DNA of 64,000 bases from the NCBI GenBank assembly GCA_028820655.1, contig JAPPIK010000021.1, positions 236,470 through 300,469 on the forward strand. The letters are read 5' to 3'. Below are positions 17,368-25,641 of the stretch, in pieces. The translations under genes and the position numbers were made by a program. Positions within the stretch are counted from its first letter, which is position 1. Each line of letters starts with the position of its first letter. The notes beneath the pieces were generated by a model that did not search any database, was not told the DNA's origin, and saw only the letters and a list, made by a program, of their open reading frames with translations. Origin of the DNA: Candidatus Poribacteria bacterium (GTDB lineage: Bacteria; Poribacteria; WGA-4E; JAJDTR01).

Positions 17368-18198
17368 TTACGCAGTTGCCAACTTCAGCGTGTTTTCTAG
17401 TAGCATAGCGCGCGTCATGGGTCCCACTCCTCCCGGTACGGGCGTAATGAACCCAGCAACGTTCCTTACCGATTCATAATCAACATCTCCCGCCGCACGC
17501 CCATTCACGCGGGAAATACCCACATCGATCACAACCGTACCCTCCGAGACCATCGGCGCCGTAACTATTCCCGGCTTGCCCGCCGCCACGACCAAAATCT
17601 CCGCCTGCCGAATCTCTTCCGCGAGGTTTCGAGTCCGAGTATGACAGTATGTGACCGTAGCATTGCGATTGAGTAACATCAAACCAACCGGTTTACCGAC
17701 AAGGCTGCTTCGCCCCAAGCAGACGGCGCGTTTCCCTTCGACTGCTACGCCTGTTGACTCGATCAAACGAATAACCCCGGTGGGAGTGCACGGTGTCACC
17801 CGTTCACGGTTGATGAGCAGGTTGCCCAAGTTAACAGGACTGAGACCGTCGGCATCTTTTTCGGGCGAAATAGCGTCAATCACCGCTTGCCCATCAATTC
17901 CGGTTGGCAACGGCATTTGGACAATGATGCCATGAACATCCTCTCGCTCGTTCAATAACTGAACTTGGTCGATGATTTCTGCTTGGGACGTGTTCGATGG
18001 CAACTTATAGACCTCCGAGTGGAAGTTAACCCGTTTGCAGTCCCTCTCCTTATTGGTGACATAAATCGTCGATGCCGGATCATCTCCGACCTGTACTACG
18101 ACAAGCCCCGGAGTGAACTTCAGTTTCTTAACTTGGCGTCGGATCTGACTGCGAATTGACTTGGCGATCTGGCTGCCATCTATAATCTCTGCTGGCAT
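17368..18198 (-). CDS. folD: Methylenetetrahydrofolate dehydrogenase / methenyltetrahydrofolate cyclohydrolase
   Basis: 276 residues. This bifunctional cytosolic enzyme interconverts 5,10-methylene-, methenyl- and 10-formyl-THF, which supplies formyl groups for purines. The catalytic Lys is Lys50 in STIYVTNKERDC. The conserved QMPLPTGID, EKDADGLSPVN and the nucleotide-binding stretch LGRSSLVGKPVGLML are present, as is the closing PVPGGVGPMTRAML. The convergent neighbour purM fits the one-carbon/purine theme. Confidence 0.97.
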   Translation of the reverse strand: MPAEIIDGSQIAKSIRSQIRRQVKKLKFTPGLVVVQVGDDPASTIYVTNKERDCKRVNFHSEVYKLPSNTSQAEIIDQVQLLNEREDVHGIIVQMPLPTGIDGQAVIDAISPEKDADGLSPVNLGNLLINRERVTPCTPTGVIRLIESTGVAVEGKRAVCLGRSSLVGKPVGLMLLNRNATVTYCHTRTRNLAEEIRQAEILVVAAGKPGIVTAPMVSEGTVVIDVGISRVNGRAAGDVDYESVRNVAGFITPVPGGVGPMTRAMLLENTLKLATA

Positions 18199-18320
18199 CT
18201 GGTCGTAACTCCCTTAATGAATGTGAAAATCGAACCCTCAATCTGCTCAGGATATGTTATTGTCATTATCTCATTAGTCTAGGATGTTTTTACGATGAAA
18301 AGGTGACTCTTATTCCGAAT

Positions 18321-18350
18321 ATTCGCACCTGCGAATCAGACAGTGCGAAT
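18321..18350. promoter_or_regulatory. Operator-like palindrome upstream of folD
   Basis: attcgca (18321-18327), two bases, tgcgaat (18330-18336), followed by a third half-site tgcgaat (18344-18350). It lies about 125 bases upstream of the folD start. A regulator-binding site is possible; no known consensus was recognised. Confidence 0.35.
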
Positions 18351-18790
18351 TATATCACATTCTCTCGCGTCTATTTGAGGTCTTTTTTCGCAATTCTGTG
18401 TCGGTATCGTTTACTCTACTGGCTGACTGCATCCCTGCGGTGGCTTGAATTTAATTCAAGGGTTTATCGCTTTAATTTCCGCATATCTGTTTAGTAGACA
18501 TCTATCCGAAACAGTTCGTTGCAGACACGGTAACCTAGCTGATGAGAATAACTATACTGTTTGATGCCTTCTCAAGGTACGCCTATAGTAATGTGACAAA
18601 TCTTACACCGTCTAACGATATACTCACGGTAACCATCTTGTGGAGTCCGTACTCGATTGAATTACCCATTCACTGAATCAAAAACTGGCTCCGACGTTCC
18701 TTGATGGGCCTGGGACATACAGTTTGGCTGTACCCTGATAACCGGTGTCAATTTGACTCTTCTTCCCTTTCGCAACTTGGAAACATTACA

Positions 18791-18819
18791 TTGACAACTT
18801 AACATGTATGTGGTATATT
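18791..18819 (+). promoter_or_regulatory. Near-consensus promoter with no gene close downstream
   Basis: TTGACA (18791-18796), 17 bases, TATATT (18814-18819). The stretch from cattgaca to acatgtat is shared with the promoter at 31764-31792. A terminator-like hairpin begins nine bases after the -10 box. Confidence 0.5.
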
Positions 18820-18827
18820 TTAACATG

Positions 18828-18856
18828 GCACCCGACATAGGGTGCAACTTTTTTTT
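18828..18856 (+). terminator. Terminator-like hairpin immediately after a promoter
   Basis: gcaccc (18828-18833), six bases, gggtgc (18840-18845), then aac and eight T (18849-18856). Confidence 0.6.
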
Positions 18857-19000
18857 CTGTTGGCATCTTGTTAGCATCACGATTCCTGAGAACCCGCTCT
18901 GGTAAAGGGATTCTCCATCTTAAAGAATGCTAACACGTCGCTTAAATCAGCCTTCCGTTAGCATCTCTTTCCACTAAATCGCTTCAAGGAGAAAATACGG

Positions 19001-19035
19001 GGATCAAGCGAGTGGACAGCGAGTGCGATAGGGAT
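19001..19035 (+). repeat. Dispersed intergenic repeat, family 1
   Basis: Begins ggatcaagcgagtgga and ends agtgcgatagggat. It differs at only two positions from the 35-base copy at 51923-51957. Confidence 0.7.
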
Positions 19036-19406
19036 ACAAGTGTTCATTAAGGCAAGAAATGACCGAATTTGCTAACATATTGATCACGGCAAACTTATGG
19101 ACGCATCATAGCTTCCCGACCTGCTATCTAGGCGTCCCTCAAATAGTGCGCCGAAAAACACAAGCGCACAATAGCGCACTCCCGTAGCGCGTCATGGCTT
19201 CAAGTGCATTTTCAGAGCTTGTTGAAAAAAATGCGCTCTAATCTCGACCGAATGCAATAGCTAATATCTGCCCACCAGCCTTATTCTGTAGGAGCGATCT
19301 CTAGGTCGCGATTCCCCGCGACAGCGGAGCGGCATGTCGATAGAAAGGAGAGGCCTCAATTCTTGCACTCCTGCGGAATGCCATGTGAAATATGGCTTGC
19401 GATAGA

Positions 19407-19446
19407 GATCCGGCAAGTGAGTGAATAGCGAATTCGATAGTGATCC
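19407..19446 (+). repeat. Dispersed intergenic repeat, family 1, diverged copy
   Basis: Shares gatc, caagtgagtgaatagcg and cgatagtgatc in the same order as the other copies, with small insertions. Confidence 0.45.
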
Positions 19447-19604
19447 CATAAAGCTCCCACAGGTTGCAACTTGCATTGATCAATTTATGATAATTCAGAT
19501 GCACGAAGCAGGAAATTGAGTGGCAATGCAGGTTAGGAGGCACAGAAGTAAATCCTCCTAATCTCTCGAATGTTCATCGCGCCTAATGTATACCCCGAAT
19601 CAGT

Positions 19605-19698
19605 CGGAATTGGCATTGTATTTTCCTACCCGGCGCGTCCCCTGCCCTCCCTGCTCGGTCTGGTTTGGCAAATCCCGGCCGGTGCACTAAACAGTTAC
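19605..19698 (+). repeat. Dispersed intergenic repeat, family 2
   Basis: Starts cggaattggcattgtat and ends ggtgcactaaacagttac. It aligns end to end, with small gaps, to 48021-48109. Its 3' end lies 22 bases upstream of the -35 box of the FIST gene. Confidence 0.65.
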
Positions 19699-19720
19699 AT
19701 TCCGGCGTAAACAATCCATC

Positions 19721-19749
19721 TTGACATATTAACCGGATTCTGGGATAAT
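19721..19749 (+). promoter_or_regulatory. Promoter of the FIST-domain gene
   Basis: TTGACA (19721-19726), 17 bases, GATAAT (19744-19749). The leader to the ATG at 19807 is about 50 bases. Confidence 0.75.
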
Positions 19750-19806
19750 CCGATTTCTAGAGAGCATCGTCAGTATACAGAGAGATACGAAAGGCGGGTT
19801 AGGATA

Positions 19807-20982
19807 ATGATGCGCGTTGGCGTTGGACAGAGCCAAAGAACCTTATTGGCTGATGCCCTTGAAGATGCTACAACCATGGCGATGGGTAACGCGCAGCTGG
19901 CAAAGGCAGACTTGGCGGTTGTGTTCGCGACGGTAGATTATCAGGGGGACTATGGGCAACTTTTTCATAAGATTCATGAGATTTCCGGATGCGACCATCT
20001 TGTCGGATGCAGTGGAATGAGCGTGCTAACTTCGGCAGGGGAGTTTGAAGGTGAATCTGCAGTTGCCGTGCTTGTCCTACGGTCAGACGAAGTTTCCGCG
20101 CTCCCCTTCTTGGTTTCATCGGATGAATCCTCGACGATTGGCGCCGCGATACGCGAGCGAATCTCGTCCAACATTCACGAGAACTCGCTTCTGGTTGTGT
20201 TACCTGATGTGCGCGGCGTTAGCCCCGAAGTGCTTGTAAACGAAATCGGCGAAGACGGACAGACGCTTCCGATAGTGGGAGGAGCCGCTTCGGGAAGCCC
20301 GGATGGACAGTACATTTACGGGTGGCATGATGAAAAGGTTGTTGAATCGGGCGTAGCGGGGATGCTATTGACGGGTGCATTCCGCACTGAAATAGGTGTG
20401 GCACAGGGATGTCAACCAATCGGAAATCAACTCGAAGTCACTCGTACCGAGGGAAATGTCATTTACGAAGTCAACGGTAATCCCGCGCTAAATAGTCTCC
20501 AAGAAGCACTGGAATCCCTGACGTCCGAAGACCTTGAACGATCGGGACGTGTCGTGTTCATAGGAATCGCGATGGAAAAAGAAAATCCTGCCCCCCGGAT
20601 AGGAGATTTTCTCGTTCGCAATCTCGTCGGTTATGACAAGGACAGTGGAGCGATCGCAGTATCTGAAAGCGTGTCGCAAGGTCAGCTTGTACAGTTTCAC
20701 CTGCGAAACTCATCTTCCGCTGATAAAGAGATTCAAGAAATTGTCCACGATCTGCATGAGCGCACACGCGAACAGCCGCCAGCTTTCGGGATGTATTTCA
20801 ACTGCTTGGGAAGAGGCAAAGGATTATACGGAAAGGCGAATCACGATATCCGGATCATCAAGCAAAAATTCCCAAATCTTCCGGTAATCGGTTTCTTTGG
20901 CAATGCGGAGTTTGCTCCGATCGGTGGCAGGAATTTTGCCCATGCATACACCGGCGCGCTTGTGCTCTGTTCCGAAGTGTGA
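19807..20982 (+). CDS. FIST-domain sensory protein
   Basis: 391 residues with an N-terminal FIST_N domain (DLAVVFATVDYQGDY, then VGCSGMSVLTSAGEFEG) and a FIST_C half. The closing part FGMYFNCLGRGKGLYG followed by PVIGFFGNAEFAPIGG is the strongest family signature. FIST domains are cytosolic and are thought to bind small ligands such as amino acids, feeding signals to attached or neighbouring output modules. Here the domain stands alone, with no kinase or methyl-acceptor domain fused. An ATG three bases further is an equally good start. It has its own promoter at 19721-19749. Its link to the downstream FAD oxidoreductase (87 bases away) is unproven. Confidence 0.88.
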   Translation: MMRVGVGQSQRTLLADALEDATTMAMGNAQLAKADLAVVFATVDYQGDYGQLFHKIHEISGCDHLVGCSGMSVLTSAGEFEGESAVAVLVLRSDEVSALPFLVSSDESSTIGAAIRERISSNIHENSLLVVLPDVRGVSPEVLVNEIGEDGQTLPIVGGAASGSPDGQYIYGWHDEKVVESGVAGMLLTGAFRTEIGVAQGCQPIGNQLEVTRTEGNVIYEVNGNPALNSLQEALESLTSEDLERSGRVVFIGIAMEKENPAPRIGDFLVRNLVGYDKDSGAIAVSESVSQGQLVQFHLRNSSSADKEIQEIVHDLHERTREQPPAFGMYFNCLGRGKGLYGKANHDIRIIKQKFPNLPVIGFFGNAEFAPIGGRNFAHAYTGALVLCSEV

Positions 20983-21069
20983 CGTTACGCTCAAATATCC
21001 AACCGCACTCCCTTAAAATAGGATAATCTAGGCAGTTTCATTCGCCTCGGCGCAATCGAGAAATCACAC

Positions 21070-22218
21070 ATGAACACTAAGGTTAAGATTCACGTTGTGG
21101 TCATTGGCGCCGGCATCGTTGGCGCCTCAATTGCGTACTTCTTGTCCCATCGCAATAATATTGACGTAACGATACTGGAAAAGTCCCAACCGGGGTCGGG
21201 TGCTTCCGGTCACTCCTTTGCATGGCTAAATTCCTTCGGAAAGGATCCGGTGGCATATCACAATTTGAACTGCAGGTCCATGGACATGTGGCATCGGTTT
21301 GCCCACCAACTTGACCGGGACATCGGGTTCCATTGTGGCGGGCAACTCCGTTGGGAAAACACCGACGATGGGGCAAATGCACTGCGCTTACGCGTCAAGC
21401 AGTTGCAAGCACGGGGGTATGCCTGCCGGTTTGTCTCGGGATCTGAAATTCGCCAACTTGAACCCGGAATGCAACCCGGGACGGTAACGGCGGCATCGCT
21501 GTCACAAGCCGATGTTTGCGTCGAGCCTCCCAAAGTCATTGAAGCATGTCTGGATCAGGCGCGTCGGCGCGGTGCCGTCGTACGGACGGAAACGCGTGTT
21601 TGCGGCATGTTTGTCGAAAACGGCTCCAACTCTTCGCGGCAAATAAAGGTCGTAAAAACATCGAGTGATGAAGTTGCTTGTGACACTGTTGTTCTAACCG
21701 GCGGCGTTCACACGACGCAACTTGCCGCTATGGCGGGAGTGCATATTCCTCAACAGGAAAGCCCGGGCATCGTTGTTCGGACCACTCCTTGCGACCCCGT
21801 GCTAAACAGTGTATCCGTTATCCATGCGCCGAGGATTGACGACAGTCGGGGTGATGTGCATCTCCGACAGACGCCGGACGGTACTCTATTGATTGGTCAG
21901 GGTTCTCAGGAGAGCTTAAATCGCGACGATTCGCAGCAACACGCCGACGATTTGCTTACACGCGCGAAATATTACGTGCCGTCAATCGACGGTGCATCTG
22001 CGATTCCGGTGCCAGTCGGTTATCGTCCAATGCCGATTGACGGTTTTCCGGTGCTCGGGTTCGTGCCATCCGTACCCAATCTATATATAGCGCTTATGCA
22101 CAGCGGTGTCACGTTGGCTCCGTTGATTGGCGAATTGGCAACGCTTGAGATTGTCGATGGCGCGCGCGTGGACATGCTGAATCCATACCGACCCGAGCGT
22201 TTCAAACAGAGTTGCTAG
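21070..22218 (+). CDS. FAD-dependent oxidoreductase, DAO family
   Basis: 382 residues. The Rossmann dinucleotide motif GAGIVGASIAYFL is at residues 13-25, followed by the acidic strand end (VTILEKSQPGSGASGHS), which is typical of the glycine/D-amino-acid oxidase (DAO) fold. The late GYRPMPIDGFPVLGF and LMHSGVTLAPLIGEL are the usual FAD-contact and C-terminal motifs. Relatives oxidise secondary or tertiary amino acids (sarcosine, glycine, D-amino acids) in the cytosol. The substrate cannot be read from the sequence. Confidence 0.88.
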   Translation: MNTKVKIHVVVIGAGIVGASIAYFLSHRNNIDVTILEKSQPGSGASGHSFAWLNSFGKDPVAYHNLNCRSMDMWHRFAHQLDRDIGFHCGGQLRWENTDDGANALRLRVKQLQARGYACRFVSGSEIRQLEPGMQPGTVTAASLSQADVCVEPPKVIEACLDQARRRGAVVRTETRVCGMFVENGSNSSRQIKVVKTSSDEVACDTVVLTGGVHTTQLAAMAGVHIPQQESPGIVVRTTPCDPVLNSVSVIHAPRIDDSRGDVHLRQTPDGTLLIGQGSQESLNRDDSQQHADDLLTRAKYYVPSIDGASAIPVPVGYRPMPIDGFPVLGFVPSVPNLYIALMHSGVTLAPLIGELATLEIVDGARVDMLNPYRPERFKQSC

Positions 22219-22289
22219 AAACTTGATTGGCCTTCAGGGGTGGTGCGAAAGTGGTATGATGTAGTCGAGCTGGCTGAGAGGGTTTCATC

Positions 22290-22787
22290 ATGAATATTGG
22301 ATACGATGTCTATGAGAGTTACATCCGCGCATTTTGCAGTTGCCTCAAAGTATCTTTTGGCGTTGAGAAGATTCTCGCTGTGGCGCTTTTCGGATCCGTG
22401 GCGAGAGGGCAAGCCCGATTAGACAGCGACATCGATCTCTTGGTTGTTCACAAGGAAGTCGATTTTAATCCGGTTCACCGCTCGGTCGATATCGCCCTTG
22501 CGCTTAAAGAGGAGGACGAATATAAACACCTTGCAGGCCAAGGGCTGAATCCGCAGCCTGTATGTGTCTTCATGACGAAGACTGAGCTTTGGGATAGGCC
22601 GCACATCTTACTTGATATTCTTGTCGAAGGCATCTTGCTCTTTGACGTGGGTGTATTGCAGTCTCGCCTCAGCGCGTTGAAAGAGCGGCTCAACGCCTTG
22701 GGATCAAAGCGAGTTGCATTACCGGACGGGACATGGTATTGGGATTTGAAACCGGATTGGAAACCGGGTGAGATAATCGAGCTATGA
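22290..22787 (+). CDS. MNT-type nucleotidyltransferase (HEPN partner, likely antitoxin)
   Basis: 165 residues. It has the minimal nucleotidyltransferase motif GS-x10-DxD: LFGSVARGQARLDSDIDLLV with Gly35-Ser36 and Asp47/Asp49. The middle is variable (QPVCVFMTK, LLDILVEGILLFD), as in this group. gagagg (22276-22281) precedes the ATG at good spacing. The ATGA overlap with the next gene shows translational coupling, which is the standard MNT-HEPN toxin-antitoxin layout. In studied pairs (MntA/HepT) the MNT protein adds AMP units to the HEPN toxin and silences it. Confidence 0.85.
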   Translation: MNIGYDVYESYIRAFCSCLKVSFGVEKILAVALFGSVARGQARLDSDIDLLVVHKEVDFNPVHRSVDIALALKEEDEYKHLAGQGLNPQPVCVFMTKTELWDRPHILLDILVEGILLFDVGVLQSRLSALKERLNALGSKRVALPDGTWYWDLKPDWKPGEIIEL

Positions 22788-23194
22788 ACAATGCCGACCT
22801 AAATGGCAGGTTAATCCTCGAAGCTCGGATGATTATGGGGGAGGCGAAACGCGCGTTCGATGGCCAAGCTTGGAATCTCGTCGTACGAAGGTCGCAAGAG
22901 GTGGTTGAATTGTCGCTGAAGGGCCTCTTGAAGTTGATGGGGGTCGAATCTCCGAAAATACACGATGTTGGTGAAACGTTCGCCAAGATCTGTAAGCAGA
23001 AGAATATTGAGATCGAGGGTGAAAAACTGTCGGAGATGCAACATATTTCGCAACAATTGGCACGAGATCGCGCACCGGCGTTTTACATGGAGAGGGAATA
23101 TACGCGAGAACAGGCTCACCAAGCCCTAGGATCTGCCGAAACGGTGTTAGCTGAAGCCGAGGCAATGACGAAGAGACTCATGGAAACCGCGTAA
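22784..23194 (+). CDS. HEPN-domain protein (likely toxin of MNT-HEPN pair)
   Basis: 136 residues, almost all helical, with the HEPN pattern ARMIMGEAKRAFDGQAW-x4-RRSQEVVELSLKGLL at 14-49. The late RDRAPAFY (94-101) corresponds to the region where HEPN RNases carry R-x4-6-H. A strict R-x4-H-x-Y motif, as in HepT of Shewanella, is not present, so this belongs to the COG2250-like branch whose RNase activity is less certain. It overlaps the MNT gene by four bases. It probably cleaves RNA when not modified by its partner. Confidence 0.82.
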   Translation: MNNADLNGRLILEARMIMGEAKRAFDGQAWNLVVRRSQEVVELSLKGLLKLMGVESPKIHDVGETFAKICKQKNIEIEGEKLSEMQHISQQLARDRAPAFYMEREYTREQAHQALGSAETVLAEAEAMTKRLMETA

Positions 23195-23235
23195 CAATCA
23201 ATTTTTCTTGTATAGGTTTGAGGAGCATACTATTT

Positions 23236-24255
23236 GTGAAAGCGGCTGTATTTGAGCAAACCGGAAAACTGAGTATACAGGATAAACCTATTCCGAATCT
23301 TGCCTCCGGCGACGTACTCATTAAGGTCGATCTGTGCGGTGTCTGTGCATCTGACCTCGCCGCCCTTCACGGGGATGTTACGGATTATTCCCCTCCCGTT
23401 GTGATGGGACATGAACTGGCGGGCATCGTTGTGGACAGCCGGCGATCGGACGTGAAAGTTGGCGAGAAAGTCACGGTCAACCCGATGCTCTCGTGCGGAA
23501 CCTGCGAATACTGTCGGGCGGACCTTGACAAGTATTGCGAAGAGATCGAGGGGATTGGACATGACATTGACGGGGGATACGCTGAATACATCCGCATGCC
23601 GAAACACGGGGTTGATACGGAGAAACTCATTTCTGTTCCGGACGCGATTCCTGCTGAGGATCTTCTTTTTCTTGAGCCTTTGGGATGTTGTCTCAATGCG
23701 ATGCGTGAGACCATGTTCGACAAGAGCGTGGCAATCTTGGGTGCGGGGCCAATCGGGCTCCTGTTCGCGCAACTGACCAAGAAAAAGGGTTTGCAGACGT
23801 TCGTGCTGGAACCACTGGTTCATCGTCGCGACGCGGCGGAGAAACTCGGAGTTGACGCCGCAATCGACATCACGGAAAAGAGCATCGGGGAGATGATTGA
23901 GACTACGAGTGGCGGCGTGGACACGGTCATATCGGCGACGACAAACAACATGCGGGCTATTGACCTTGCTTTCAAAGTCGTCCGGCGTGGAGGCTGCATC
24001 AACTTCTTCGGACTTGCTCCTGCCGGACAGGAGATTCGGGTCAATCTTGAGCATTTTCACTACATGGGCCACAAGTTAATGGCATCGTGGGCGTTCTCAC
24101 GATGGAGTCTGAACGAGTCTCGTCGGCTGCTCCTCGATCACGAACTCCAATTTACACCTCTTCTCACTGACCGGTATCCAATTGAAAAAGCGGTTGAAGC
24201 GTTTGAAAACGCACGCAATCGGCGCGGCGTGAAAAGCGTGCTTGCCGGTCCATGA
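23236..24255 (+). CDS. Zinc-dependent medium-chain dehydrogenase (sorbitol/threonine dehydrogenase-like)
   Basis: 339 residues from GTG 23236. The site aggag (23221-23225) fits this start better than the TTG at 23218. The catalytic zinc pattern is Cys37 (CGVCASD) with GHE at 58-60. The structural zinc loop has four cysteines, Cys87, 90, 93 and 101 (CGTCEYCRADLDKYC). The NAD(P) fold motif is AILGAGPIGLL near 170. This is the polyol/L-threonine dehydrogenase type, oxidising a secondary alcohol in the cytosol. The exact substrate is unknown, and flanking genes give no pathway. Confidence 0.9.
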   Translation: MKAAVFEQTGKLSIQDKPIPNLASGDVLIKVDLCGVCASDLAALHGDVTDYSPPVVMGHELAGIVVDSRRSDVKVGEKVTVNPMLSCGTCEYCRADLDKYCEEIEGIGHDIDGGYAEYIRMPKHGVDTEKLISVPDAIPAEDLLFLEPLGCCLNAMRETMFDKSVAILGAGPIGLLFAQLTKKKGLQTFVLEPLVHRRDAAEKLGVDAAIDITEKSIGEMIETTSGGVDTVISATTNNMRAIDLAFKVVRRGGCINFFGLAPAGQEIRVNLEHFHYMGHKLMASWAFSRWSLNESRRLLLDHELQFTPLLTDRYPIEKAVEAFENARNRRGVKSVLAGP

Positions 24256-24550
24256 ATTGCCCTGTATTGGACAATTACGAGAATCCATTTGAACGCATTG
24301 GTTCGTTTTGATGCCGGAACACGGAATCCTCCCTACAAATTACTGGCATCGAAACTGCATTCATCTGTTTGTGTGAATAGCGCCATTTGCGAATTTGACT
24401 GTTATGAGTCTGTGGTAGGAACGAAAACTTTGCGACGGAGGACTTGAGAAATTGAGCCCTAGGAACTGCGTCGCGTGCTACTTTCCGATCGCTACTGCCG
24501 GAATTAATTGCTAAAACATCTGAACAGCTCATCATTCTTGAGCGTCATGC

Positions 24551-25474
24551 ATGATGATCACCTTAAAAGCCTTCCTTGAACTCATCCGATACCCTCTCTT
24601 TGCCATCCCGATTGCCGCCACGATGCCGGGTGCTTTAATTGCGTCTGAGGGGAGAATAACCGGGCGCGTCGGAGTGACGTTGTTGATAGCACTGCTGGGA
24701 TATTTCGCGGGGATGATGAAGAACGATTACTTTCACCACGGACAAGATGCTGTCGTCAATCCACACCGCCCCCTTCCATCACACCGACTCACACCGCGGC
24801 AGGTGCTGATTGCGGCGAGTTCTACTTACATCCTCTGCGTCATTCTGGGATTTCTTCTTCACTTCAAAGCCGGGCTGCTCGTGATTGCCCTCGTCATGAT
24901 TTCCCACTGCTACAACGCCATTTTCAAGGAGCGAGGAATTTGGGGAAGCATCAGTTTACCAGTTGGGATTGGGCTGCTTAACGTATTTGGCGCACTAGCC
25001 GTTAGCGGTGAGGTGCCGCGCTTGGTATGGTACGCGTTCGCCGCTACAACACTCTACGATTGCGGCACCCACATTACCACAACCTTCAAGGACATTGAGC
25101 GTGACAAAAGAGTCGGGATTACGACCACTCCGGTGCAAGTGGGTGTCAAACCTGCCCTTGCGATTTCCGCCGTTGCGACAGTGTGTGCTTTCGTTGTTGC
25201 TGCGCTGCCGCATTGGTTGGAAGGCGTCGGGTGGAACTACATCGTGTGGATCTTTTGTGCGCTAATTGCGACCAGTGTCACACGGTTGCCGCTTTATCTG
25301 GAGGCAAACGAGAAGAACGGATATCGCGCATTGAAGGGATCCATGATTGGCGCCGTCACATTTTTTCCCTGTTTGATCGGCGCTAAAATCTCGGTATGGC
25401 AGTCCGCTCTTATTATCTTACCGCTGCTCTTTATTACGCTGGTTCTCTTGCAAGTTACGAAACGGGAAGTTTAG
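24551..25474 (+). CDS. UbiA-superfamily prenyltransferase (first of two in window)
   Basis: 307 residues with about eight to nine hydrophobic helices. The two Asp-rich motifs of UbiA enzymes are recognisable: N-D-Y-F-x4-D in NDYFHHGQD (58-66, followed by NPHRPLPSHRLT) and D-I-E-R-D (in TTFKDIERDKRVG). They bind the Mg-prenyl-diphosphate. The family attaches prenyl chains to aromatic rings, haem or lipids in the membrane. The acceptor is unknown; the HRPLPS element occurs in many branches. The start lacks a clear Shine-Dalgarno; ATGs at 24547 and 24554 compete, the first in another frame. The gap 24256-24550 before it (295 bases) shows no gene. Confidence 0.82.
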   Translation: MMITLKAFLELIRYPLFAIPIAATMPGALIASEGRITGRVGVTLLIALLGYFAGMMKNDYFHHGQDAVVNPHRPLPSHRLTPRQVLIAASSTYILCVILGFLLHFKAGLLVIALVMISHCYNAIFKERGIWGSISLPVGIGLLNVFGALAVSGEVPRLVWYAFAATTLYDCGTHITTTFKDIERDKRVGITTTPVQVGVKPALAISAVATVCAFVVAALPHWLEGVGWNYIVWIFCALIATSVTRLPLYLEANEKNGYRALKGSMIGAVTFFPCLIGAKISVWQSALIILPLLFITLVLLQVTKREV

Positions 25475-25641
25475 CTACTTATACTCTCGGTGAACTTGGC
25501 ATACTCTTCGTGCACGTGGAAAACTGTGTCCGGTGATAACCATGGCGGTAGAACAAAAGGAGTGAGAATTATACGCCGAAATGAAGACGTAACAACTCTC
25601 CATCCGGCGAGAATCACGCGGAAAAAGAAGGAAGACGTGAC

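Larger units (their letters stand above)
18351..19720. other. Gene-free stretch of about 1.4 kb with repeats and short signals
   Basis: No reading frame here has both a start signal and a recognisable product. It contains a promoter at 18791-18819 followed at once by a terminator-like hairpin at 18828-18856. gttagcat-type 8-mers occur in both orientations (18868, 18925, 18957 and, weaker, 19070). Copies of the dispersed repeats lie at 19001-19035, 19407-19446 and 19605-19698. A short REP-like stretch (taggagcgatctctaggtcg) starts near 19289. It looks like a graveyard or landing zone for small repeats. Confidence 0.5.

Noticed and set aside
18303..18494. 63-codon plus frame upstream of folD
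   Set aside because: No ribosome-binding site, biased composition, no similarity I know.
18351..19720. Possible tRNA or structured RNA gene in the long gap
   Set aside because: No T-loop (GTTCRANYC) or cloverleaf could be drawn, and the repeats explain most of the apparent structure.
23230..24072. 280-codon minus frame opposite the Zn-dehydrogenase
   Set aside because: Antisense to a protein with all zinc and cofactor motifs intact; no family signature of its own.
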